From contig JAWPHD010008283.1 in assembly GCA_037043455.1 (NCBI GenBank), positions 53,107 through 117,106 of the forward strand: DNA of 64,000 nucleotides, given 5' to 3'. The stretch's first letter is position 1, and each line of letters starts with the position of its first letter. Both the position numbers and the translations under genes were made by a program. This DNA comes from Cyrtodaria siliqua (Eukaryota; Mollusca; Bivalvia; Adapedonta; Hiatellidae). This document shows, piece after piece, positions 56,567-64,000 of the stretch. Below the pieces are notes generated by a model. That model did no database searches, had not been told where the DNA came from, and worked only from the letters and a program-made list of their open reading frames with translations.

Positions 56567-56815
56567 TGTTATATTGTTAGCTGAATGTGTGACAATATTA
56601 ATAAACAAGACTCAGTTCTGGAACACTACCAGTTTAATGAAGACATCTATCCTAGACAGAGACAAGATTAAGAATACCCTCTGCATGCAATGTACAGTGT
56701 ATATATCCCTCCAAGCTACCTGTATGGCCCCATACTAAATACGCCAGGCTTGGTACTGTAACTAATTGATTGTTCGTAGATCATTACTGGAGTCTTTGGT
56801 CAACATTATACAACA
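56567..56815 (-). repeat. 3' LTR (249 bp) of deleted Mag-like element
   Basis: TGTTATATTGTTAGCTG ... CATTATACAACA. It contains 56 bases (after CTAGACA) absent from the other LTR. The inner side is CTTCCCTTTCTAG, the complement of a polypurine tract. Confidence 0.9.
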
Positions 56816-56828
56816 CTTCCCTTTCTAG
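56816..56828 (-). promoter_or_regulatory. Polypurine tract of deleted Mag-like element
   Basis: Minus strand CTAGAAAGGGAAG abuts the 3' LTR. Confidence 0.7.
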
Positions 56829-56911
56829 ATAATTATTTACTCCTTTAACTAAGATAGAAGCATTTACAATTAGTTATTGTAATTAGGATGTGTATCACTT
56901 GAAGAGAATAA

Positions 56912-57223
56912 TCAGTATCTGATTTCACAGCTGTCTATATGTCCTAATCTGCCAGGTGGTTTTGACAAACGGCCTGACCTCGTTATATAGCATTTATTGC
57001 TTTGTTCATCCCTTTCTGGGCTGTCATTATTTAGAGAAACTGTCTTAGGGCACTCTTGGTCGTTCTGCAAATTATCATTTAAAGCGCGTTCCTTTGAAGG
57101 AATAAGTACCAAATGCCTTCTATTTCTACGAATGACCCCCTCATCTGTTTTGATAGTATAAGACCGCGGTTGTTCGCATTTCGATTGAATAATGCTAGAT
57201 GTTGTCTGGTCTTTGATCCACAC
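56912..57223 (-). pseudogene. pol: C-terminal Pol tail of deleted Mag-like element
   Basis: The frame contains RSYTIKTDEGVIRRNRRHLV and ends with a RSGRLSKPPGRL motif, the same kind of post-integrase tail as 41176-41721. Confidence 0.7.
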
Positions 57224-57237
57224 TCGTTCTTTGTTCG

Positions 57238-57489
57238 TTAGATCGGGCAGATTCCGTGCGCGATGACGCGAATCATATCTTTTCTTTTGATAAGTCTTAT
57301 TCGAAATCTCTGTATTCTGGGAGGTAGCTCTGTTAAATTATTGGTGCTTAACAGAGGAACCAGGGGTATATGATCTGTTTCCATATGAAATGGGACTTCT
57401 ATTAAAAAATTTGCAAATCTTTCACAGACCCATGTTAATCCAAGACATTCTTTTTCTATTTGTGCATATCTCTGCTCTGTTTCTGTCAT
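57238..57489 (-). pseudogene. pol: RNase H fragment of deleted Mag-like element
   Basis: RYAQIEKECLGLTWVCERF and METDHIPLVPLL match RNase H. The frame ends in unrelated residues at the deletion joint with the Pol tail. Confidence 0.8.
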
Positions 57490-57649
57490 GCATATGCCAC
57501 CGGCATTTTGATCAAGCGAAATTGTGTACTCCCAGTCAATCTTTCATAACCCATTAAATAATTAATGTTTACCTCTGATAATTCCTAGTCCCATAATCGC
57601 AGGTCGACCAAGAAGTGCTTCCTTAAGACCATGCACTACATATATATCC

Positions 57650-57835
57650 TGAACACTAAATGCATCATTTGATTCCAATAAACTTTCCTAACACGTTTAG
57701 CTGAGAATTTCCTGCACCGCACAGTTTTTTGTCAGTTTTCGCCAGCTTAATTCCTATAAAAGTATTTAACTGTTTGTCTGAAATCACGGTCACATCCGCC
57801 CCTGAATCAATTTTGAACACCATTTTGTGATTTTT
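57650..57835 (-). pseudogene. pol: Protease fragment of deleted Mag-like element
   Basis: The minus strand encodes VFKIDSGADVTVISDKQ; DSGADVT is a retropepsin active-site variant. The frame is lost before RT. Confidence 0.75.
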
Positions 57836-57936
57836 GTCCAGTGTAATGGATGTCTTCCACGGCTTGCATGACTTTGGGGCATTGAGATTCCCAAAAAAGT
57901 ACTCCTCTGGTGGTCCCCCAAGATCTTGCTGTTGTG

Positions 57937-58794
57937 TCAGGATTTCCCCAACATCCGACTTGCAACACTTCTGAAAATGGCCTTTACGGTCGCACTTGAA
58001 GCACCTGGCATATATGGCAGGACATTAGTCTCTAGAGTGTGCCTGCCTATTTCCACACCGTTCACAACCCGCAATCTTCCGGAAGTCTGCGACGGCTGTC
58101 GCGACTTTTGCTTATTCCAAACACGTTGGTTTGTTTTAATACTGTCCGTATTTACGTCCGTATTTACATGTTGTGAGTTTGTACCCCGTATGACAGACTG
58201 CTGAGATTTCACGGCCTCACTCTGCCTGGCTACTGTAATAGCTTTTTCTAATGTTAGCTCAGCGTCTAATTGGAGTTTTTCCGACTGTCTGTGGTTTGTT
58301 AATCCCACGACAATCCTATCCCGAATCATTTCATCGTGCAACGTTCCAAACTGGCAATTCTCTGATAATTTGTGTGAGTTCGTAACAAAAGTGTCTACAC
58401 ATTCGCCCTCGAGCTGCATCCGCTGATTGAATTTGGCACGCTCGAAAATTACATTCCGCTTTGGAATAAGGTACTTGTTTAATCTATCCGTGACAGTTTT
58501 GTAAACTTTTTGTTCCTCATCTGACAGTCCAAATGACGCTAATATGTCCTCAGACTCGCTACCCATTGAATACAATAATGTATTTATTTGCGTTTCCGCT
58601 GACTTCTCTTCCAAACCCGACGCCGACCTGAACCTTTCTAATCGCTTAAACCATTTGTCCCATGCTTCTGGTTTAGCAAAGTCAAACGCGTCTGGATTTG
58701 CAAAATTAAAAGTCGCCGTATTAACTATCACAAGTTCTCCAATACGTATCAGGAAAAACAGCAACACTGTCACAAATTTACTCCACCATATCAT
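57937..58794 (-). pseudogene. gag: Gag of deleted Mag-like element
   Basis: The capsid domain shows WDKWFKRLERFRSASGL, NVIFERAKFNQRMQLEGE, CVDTFVTNSHKLSENCQFG and MIRDRIVVGL. Two zinc knuckles (CERCGNRQAHSRD and CFKCDRKGHFQKC) follow in a shifted frame at about 57958-58075. The open frame begins with a hydrophobic run (FVTVLLFFLIRIGELVIV), odd for Gag and possibly an upstream extension beyond the true start. Confidence 0.88.
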
Positions 58795-58826
58795 TAGTTA
58801 TCCACTGCAAGAGTCGCTGTTAATCA

Positions 58827-58843
58827 CTTCACCGCTGCCACCA
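58827..58843 (-). promoter_or_regulatory. Primer-binding site of deleted Mag-like element
   Basis: Minus strand TGGTGGCAGCGGTGAAG, different from the PBS of the other two elements. Confidence 0.8.
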
Positions 58844-59036
58844 TGTTATATTGTTAGCTGAATGTGTGACAATATTATTAAACAAGACTCAGTTCTGGAA
58901 CACTACCAGTTTAATGAAGACATCTATCCTAGACAGCTACCTGTGTGGCCCCATACTAAATAGGCCAGGCTTGGTACTGTTACTAATTGATTGTCCGTAG
59001 ATCATTACTGGAGTCTTTGATGAACATTATACAACA
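58844..59036 (-). repeat. 5' LTR (193 bp) of deleted Mag-like element
   Basis: Like 56567-56815 but lacking 56 bases; otherwise close to identical. Followed on the plus strand by GTCTA. Confidence 0.9.
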
Positions 59037-59194
59037 GTCTATAAAACCAGTTTAAAATTATCTGGACGAAAACTATTGTGTATGTAGTATATTCGTCTAA
59101 AGCAGGGTCCCAATGATCAGTACATAGAAATGGTTATTAATAGATGCAGACAATTCTCAAGTGTGTATGTCTGTGTGATCAGGATCGATTCAGG

Positions 59195-59315
59195 AAGTTT
59201 CGGCACCAAAACAGTTTGTCACCTTGACGAATCGGCACCTAGACGTTTCGGCATCAAACCATTTCGGTATTTATTTTAATTTTTACCCTATACGTTTCCG
59301 CACCCATTTATATTT
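59195..59315 (+). repeat. Degenerate CGTTTCGGCACC repeat
   Basis: Five to six imperfect ~20-base units (GTTTCGGCACCAAA, AATCGGCACCTAGA, GTTTCGGCATCAAA, GTTTCCGCACCC). Confidence 0.65.
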
Positions 59316-59869
59316 GAGTATTATAATGAAGTAGAGAAGTAAAGAAATTAAATATTTTCTATAAGATCACTTGTAATTCATTTAAAATGAAAACTGATTG
59401 CCTTAACGGCAACTCCGAAGCGGTTTTGAGCCTGAATACAACTAAAACATGAACATCAATAGAGCCCATATGATAACTACTTGTAAAATTTAAGTAAATA
59501 TGACTTTTATATTATATTGTAGCATGGTCACTGAAATTCCCTTTGTAATAGCTCAGATGTAAATCGTTTAATTGAAAATACTTGAATATGTTCCCTTTAA
59601 CATGTATATTAATGTATACCTAAGACCAAATAAAAACTTATCTGTATTCATACAGTATTTCACTTTACCTTCCTATCATCTCCATATCGACGACTACAGG
59701 TATGTGACTTGAACTAATCCACTATTAAAAATCGTCTACATGTAATGTTATACTTTTCTTGTTATTATAAATGTGTGCATGGTTGATATATGACTACGCC
59801 ATTGTCCACACTATTTCAGCGGTCGGTTATCCTATTTCCTGGAGTTTTACCAGTCCTAACCAGCTTCTT
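59316..59869. other. Non-coding AT-rich DNA
   Basis: No supported feature. Confidence 0.5.
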
Positions 59870-60560
59870 CGTGGCGCGACATACGACATTCAAGGGGAAT
59901 TTCGTTTCACGTGACATACAACATTGAACAAACAACATTCGAACTACGACATTAAAAAACACATTCAAGGTGAATGTCGTTTCACGCGACAGACAACATA
60001 CGACATACAACGTACGACATACAATATTCGACAATCGACATACAACATTCGACAAACGTCAGTTTTAAAGTGAATGTCGTTCACGAGACATACAACATTC
60101 GACATACGCCATTCGACATACAACATTTGACATACGACATTCAAAAATATCCTTCAAAATGAATGTCGTTTCACGCGACAGACAACATTCGACATACAAC
60201 ATTCGACATTCCATAAATATCAGTTTTAATTTCGTTCACGCGACATACATCATTAGACATACAACATTCGACATACGACATTCAAAAACATCTTTCAAAG
60301 TGAATATCGTTTCACGCGACACACAACATTCGACATAAAACATTCAAAAACGACATTCAAGGTGAATGTCGTTTCACACGACATACAACAATCGACATAC
60401 ACCATTCGACAAACGACATTCGACATACAACATTTAGCATTCGACAAACATCAGTTTTAAAGTGAATGTCGTTCACGCGACAAACAACATTCGACAACCG
60501 ACATTCAAAAACAACATTCAAGGTGAATGTCATTTCACTCGACATACAACATTCGAAGTA
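59870..60560 (+). repeat. ACATTCGACATAC / TGAATGTCGTTTCAC minisatellite
   Basis: Short units ACATTCGACATACA are organised in six or seven longer blocks, each opening with GTGAATGTCGTTTCACGCGA (near 59968, 60071, 60160, 60299, 60361, 60462 and 60521). The GTGAATGTCG and CGACATTCAA elements are self-complementary between units. Frames on both strands are repeat shadows. Confidence 0.9.
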
Positions 60561-60562
60561 GT

Positions 60563-60764
60563 ATAGATACTGAGGGTACCAGGACAGTTTCCTCCCTCGC
60601 GACAAACAATCAGCAGTTATCAGTTGTCTCCAGTTACCCTTGACACAAAGATGCAAACGCCAAATGATGACGGCATATTTGCTATCAGGCACCTCTCACA
60701 ACTATACAAACTGCTTGATAGTCCTCCGCTTAGGAAGAACTTTACCAAAACCCCCAGTATCTAT
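60563..60764. repeat. ~200-bp segment bounded by 10-bp inverted repeat
   Basis: ATAGATACTG at 60563-60572 and CAGTATCTAT at 60755-60764. It could be a miniature inverted-repeat element. No clear target duplication. Confidence 0.4.
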
Positions 60765-60828
60765 TAATTTAGTAAGTATAATATCCCACCGTCTCATTTT
60801 TGCAAATAACTGAAACATTTACAAGTTA

Positions 60829-60987
60829 TCAAGCAAAGTCAGACGGAACCGGACAGTAGTCTTCATCATCGCTGTGCGTATCATTTTTTACCATGGAGTA
60901 CTTTATTTTCCTACACTTTGCTATTTTGTATTTCAGTTCAAGAAGCTCTTCTCTGTTTATATTCAACTCAGGTTCATTATTATCCAT
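60829..60987 (-). CDS. Small acidic ORF of Polinton-like block (52 aa)
   Basis: ATG 60987, stop 60829-60831. Charged N-terminus (NEPELNINREELLELKYK), a basic middle and an acidic end (HSDDEDYCPVP). It starts two bases after the stop of the preceding small ORF, the compact packing typical of viral or virus-like genomes. Function unknown. Confidence 0.45.
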   Translation of the reverse strand: MDNNEPELNINREELLELKYKIAKCRKIKYSMVKNDTHSDDEDYCPVPSDFA

Positions 60988-60988
60988 T

Positions 60989-61163
60989 TCAACCAGCAAT
61001 AGTCTCTTCGCTTATTAACTTTGCCTTTTTAGTGTCCATAAAATCATCACGAACTACTTCATATTTTACTTGGAGTTGGTTACCTGTTATCAATTTTCTT
61101 CTATATTTATCTTTTAAATTGTTAAGTTTTCTGCAAACCTTTTCTAAATTCTCTTGTTCCATT
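60989..61163 (-). pseudogene. Small coiled-coil ORF of Polinton-like block, frameshifted
   Basis: The ATG at 61163 is 14 bases after the integrase stop. After eight codons a run of five A bases shifts the frame. The downstream frame (KLNNLKDKYRRKL, then EVVRDDFMDTKKAK) is helical and charged and ends at the TGA overlapping the next ORF. No family recognised. Confidence 0.4.
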
Positions 61164-61177
61164 ATATATAATAATAC

Positions 61178-61860
61178 TATATATAATTTTTTTTAAACCC
61201 TTTTTTAAAATTTTCGATATCCTTAAATGGAACCCAACTATTGAAATCCTCATTGTAACCCTTTCATTTAATCAATGCTTGTTTCTTTTTGTAATCACGT
61301 CGTATTACTTTTTCAATCCTGAATATTTCTTGCTTTGCTTTTATCATTTCTAATTCATAAAAGCTTCCATCAATGTTTTGGTTGTTTAAATCGTTTATTT
61401 TGTATGTCACACACATGATTTGTATATTAAATTTCATCAACAACAAATATTTGTTCAGTCCAATTTGGAATATAACCTTTCTCAAACGTTCTTTTATATT
61501 TGCTGATTCTAACATTATATCCTATTTTAAACTTTGGCTTAATTTGATTACTTTTCATTTTTCCAAAGAAGTTGAAATACACCATTCCTTTATTCTTTTC
61601 ATCACTTGCTTCAGTCGGCGTCATTTTAATACTCGGATGCTTTGTATTATTATACTTATCAACCATCATCTGTAGCACGTCTAAATATGTATTGGTATTG
61701 TTAGCTGTAAAATATTTCCACATCTTTTCTTTTAATGTCCGGTTAAATCATTCAATTACTACAGCTTTTCCGAAATTAAAAGTGTGATACATTTTGATAT
61801 TATTATCATCATGGAATTGCTTAAACACCTTGTTATAAAATTCCACACCTTTCAACGCAT
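61178..61860 (-). pseudogene. Polinton-type integrase remnant with chromodomain
   Basis: Only the end of the catalytic core remains: the glutamate-helix region precedes an in-frame TGA (about 61745-61747). The post-core domain follows (frame 61723-61427: YLDVLQMMVDKYNNTKHPSI, then RISKYKRTFEKGYIPNWTEQ), with a frameshift into 61515-61264. A chromodomain (EIFRIEKVIRRDYKKKQALI, a TGA at 61262-61264, then KGYNEDFNSWVPF) ends at 61178. Retroviral-type integrases with a C-terminal chromodomain are a hallmark of Polinton/Maverick elements. The N-terminal two-thirds, with both aspartates, is missing. Confidence 0.75.
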
Positions 61861-62329
61861 TTTCTCGTTTTTTTGAGTCTCCAAGACCAAGTTTATATTT
61901 TGTACTAATAACTGGTTTTACTATCAAATTCTTAGCAATATTTTCTCCAATAGTTTTAGACTTACTAGATTTCAAACCAGCAAGCATGTTTTTATCACAC
62001 ATTGATTTATTACTAGGATTTCCGTCATAACAATAATCATGCTCTTTGCAAACAGCATCTAATTCATTTACCGGTTCTCCGCTATCAGGTGGATTACCAG
62101 GGCCACAATATTTATAACCAGGAATTGTTAACCCCTTTTTTGGCAACAGAGAAGTAGAGCTTTATGAATATCAATATTTCCACATTGAATGTGTACTTTT
62201 AACAAACTTTGTTTTAGTAATACCACAAGATGCACAAGTTGCTTTTAACATTCTTCTACCATTTTTTGCAAATATGTACTGAGGATTAACATTTTCAGTA
62301 ACCATTTTTTCTTTTATACAATAACTCAT
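61861..62329 (-). pseudogene. Zn-ribbon plus phospholipase A2 protein (Polinton/adintovirus-like)
   Basis: From ATG 62329 the frame encodes a Zn-ribbon-like segment (NGRRMLKATCASCGITKT), then two stops (TGA 62171-62173 and TAA 62162-62164), and continues in the same phase into a PLA2 domain. The PLA2 shows the calcium-loop motif GYKYCGPGN and the catalytic dyad KEHDYCYD (His36, Asp37 counting from 62146). This is the parvovirus-VP1-type PLA2 fold, used by small viruses to breach endosomal membranes and also found in some adintovirus/Polinton-like genomes. The open frame runs on into integrase sequence after about 61860, evidently a deletion fusion. Confidence 0.75.
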
Positions 62330-62361
62330 ATATAATATGATTAGACTAAACTTTGTTTAGC

Positions 62362-62758
62362 CTAAACTTTGTTTACAAAATATGATTTTATAATGTTTTC
62401 ATTTTCTATAGGTTTGTATGGTTTTAATATTTTATAAAGAATATCATACATCTTATTTCCTTCTGGTAACTTATTAATGAAGAATAGACAAAGATATCCA
62501 CATAGGACACTTGTTTTATCTTGATACTGAATAGTGTTGTATTTTATATTAGGTATGTACGCTAAAACTTCTTTTGGTGGGCTCAGACCAAACGGATCGA
62601 AGTGATAACTATCATAGTAACAAGTCCAGTGTATACCAGGTCCGGTATGATCATCAAGATTAATAATACCAGATTTTTTTGATTTTTTGTATTGGTAATT
62701 TGTTTTTGCTGTACACCCCACTGAATTTCTGTATACCTAGCTGCTTAATCCATTTCAT
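62362..62758 (-). pseudogene. Adenain-like cysteine protease (virion maturation protease)
   Basis: The probable ATG is at 62758 (MKWIKQLGIQKFSGVY); the frame shifts in an A-rich run near 62675-62690. The main frame (62721-62362) then holds GIHWTCYY with the catalytic His, FDPFGLSPP with the Asp and the FG signature, IQYQ with the oxyanion Gln, and LCGYLCLFF with the catalytic Cys. These are the adenovirus-type protease (Ulp1-like C5 clan) landmarks in the right order, so every key residue is present despite the frameshift. In adenovirus-related elements this enzyme processes capsid precursors. It lies between a small hydrophobic protein and the PLA2 gene. Confidence 0.8.
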
Positions 62759-62804
62759 TATATCTAAGTTAGAGATAGGTTCATTTTTAAAATATTATTT
62801 TTTT

Positions 62805-63020
62805 TTACAAATTACTTCTATATCGTCTAATTTGTGAGTCTACTTGTAAACCTTTTTCACGATCAACTCTCAAACCTTTTCCTTTTTTACCTACTTGTGA
62901 ACCTTTTCCAGTTAAACCACTAATAAGAGATCAAATCAATGGAATTCCTAATGATGCAAGCAGTCCGAGAAATCCCCAGTCTTGTTGTTGTTGCCTTGTC
63001 AGTTTAATAGGGCAGCAACA
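62805..63020 (-). pseudogene. Small hydrophobic/basic virion-type protein
   Basis: An RQQQQDWG start leads into a hydrophobic glycine-rich helix (FLGLLASLGIPLI), an in-frame TGA (62931-62933) and then a basic tail (GKKGKGLRVDREKGL ... RRYRSNL) to a TAA at 62805-62807. Short hydrophobic-then-basic proteins next to the protease occur in adenovirus-like and adintovirus-like genomes as minor virion proteins. Assignment is by position and composition only. Confidence 0.45.
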
Positions 63021-63055
63021 TTGTGTCTTTATTATCTTGTTTCTTTGTGTGAGTG

Positions 63056-64000
63056 TTAATTTATGTGATCCGAGAAGTGCTTGTTTTTTGTCACTAGGAA
63101 TAGTTCATTTCCAACGGCATCAATAACAACATTTTCCTTGCATAAGACTAAAGCATAAACTTTATATCTGGCGGTAGAAACGTTGTTTAGTTTATATCTC
63201 AGACTTAGATCAACACTGACTTCATTACCTGTGTAACTCAAATCGAAATATATCATTCCGAAGAGATTTTTAAAATTACTCGCATTGAGTAAAGTTCCAG
63301 TGTTTTTATCATTTTCTTTGTAAGAATAATTAATAACATCTCTGAATATTCTTATGATATTAGCATAACTATATTCGGTTTCTGGGTAATAAACTCCATT
63401 TCCAACTTCCAATCTAGCGGATTGTAAATAGCAATAAGCATTATCAGCATTTAGTTTAAAAGTATCTAAAAGATGAGGACTTTGTGTTTGAGAAGAACTC
63501 TTGTCTGACCTTTGCAGATAAACAAAAACTGGTTTGGACTTTTAACTCCAGCCGATTTCTACATACGGATTCAGTTAATTGAGAACTTCCGCTTTCTTGT
63601 ATCATTTCACGAAGAGCAGCAGTCGTATTGTCTAAATAAAAGTATTCGTTTGTTCCGGTTGTCTTTGCATAATGGTCAAAAATGTCAAGCAAGCTTTCCA
63701 TATTAACAAATCTGTGAAGATTATTTCCTTCGTAAACTATTTTCCATTTTACTTTACTTGCATTTGATCAATCAGTGAAGCTGCATCCTTAATTAAAGCA
63801 ATTCTGTCAGCGTCTGCGAAAGCGGCTCCATCAGCAAGTTTGTTTACTTGAAAAATGGTTTCAAAATATGCATTATACTAATCAAAGTAATAACTTCTAT
63901 CATTTAGTGTAAACTGATAACCACTTTTCATTTGCCTGGTAGCATTTCCTGTTGTTTTATAGGAGTATCTAACTGAATAGGTACATGTTCATATCTAGTA
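63056..64000 (-). pseudogene. Capsid-like structural protein of Polinton-like block, partial
   Basis: It enters from beyond the window edge. Pieces in shifting frames read YNAYFETIFQVNKLADGAAF, then FADADRIALIKDAASLIDQ, a frame 63701-63456 (ESLLDIFDHYAKTTGTNEYF) and a frame 63412-63056 (EVGNGVYYPETEYSYANIIR; FGMIYFDLSYTG; KVYALVLCKENVVIDAVGNE). The beta-strand-rich, repeated-domain look and its position upstream of a maturation protease suggest a major capsid protein. I recognise it as a recurrent protein of invertebrate integrase/adenain elements but cannot assign a fold. At least four stops or shifts; not functional. Confidence 0.6.

Larger units (their letters stand above)
56567..59036 (-). 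mobile_element. Internally deleted Mag-like LTR element (2,470 bp)
   Basis: LTRs, PBS and a 5-bp GTCTA duplication are intact. Gag, part of protease, part of RNase H and the Pol tail remain, while the RT core and the integrase are gone. It could only move with proteins supplied in trans, or it was deleted after insertion. Confidence 0.9.

Noticed and set aside
1884..62933. Nonstandard genetic code, because many in-frame stops are TGA
   Set aside because: TAA and TAG also interrupt these frames (for example 45164-45166 and 44633-44635), several TGA codons accompany frameshifts, and copy 2 has a sense codon where copy 1 has TGA. Decay of transposons explains it.

Overview
This is AT-rich eukaryotic nuclear DNA, most likely from a bivalve mollusc. 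The evidence for that is a ~155-bp satellite containing CAAGGGCCATAACTCC, which I associate with bivalves, a tRNA-headed SINE, abundant Ty3/gypsy elements and a Polinton-like block. The species cannot be read from the sequence. Almost everything recognisable is transposon or tandem repeat. The only host coding sequence I can argue for is a pair of small exons, plus two weak candidates.

Layout. 1-7246: a Ty3/gypsy element whose integrase lies upstream of reverse transcriptase (Gmr1-like order gag-PR-INT-RT-RH), almost entirely open, with a complete 1.55-kb 3' LTR. 7247-7806: a second PBS and leader directly behind that LTR (tandem arrangement). 7806-12050: a decayed Penelope-like reverse transcriptase whose tail is split by a 5'-truncated LINE with a target-site duplication. 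13294-13530 and 22967-23039 (minus): a mucin-like Thr/Pro exon and a signal-peptide exon, both phase 1. They would be separated by an intron carrying a ~7.2-kb, 46-bp minisatellite with a 966-bp higher-order repeat. 21320-28620: non-coding DNA with retroelement tails and a recurrent hairpin. 28625-30178: the ~155-bp satellite.

30178-46324: an env-bearing Ty3/gypsy provirus-like element, truncated at its 5' end inside protease, with two insertions in env. The first is a 3,675-bp DNA transposon (35051-38725) with TGTAACG/CGTTACA ends, a CCGG target duplication, no transposase, and two large mirror-image repeat arrays; it looks like a non-autonomous Ginger-type element. The second is Penelope-like DNA (about 39560-45970) that itself contains a Mag-like LTR element (40780-45543, 118-bp LTRs, GTGTC duplication).

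47660-55066: a second Gmr1-like copy on the minus strand, with RT/RNase H replaced by about 0.26 kb of unrelated DNA and a truncated 3' LTR. 55845-56190: a tRNA-derived SINE and a minisatellite. 56567-59036: an internally deleted Mag-like LTR element with a GTCTA duplication. 59870-60560: a TGTCG-rich minisatellite. 60829-64000 (minus, running off the window): a Polinton/adintovirus-like block with a capsid-like protein, a small hydrophobic/basic protein, an adenain-like protease, a Zn-ribbon plus phospholipase A2 protein, a chromodomain integrase remnant and two small ORFs.

The nesting gives a relative chronology: env element first, then the Ginger-like and Penelope-like insertions, then the Mag-like LTR element.
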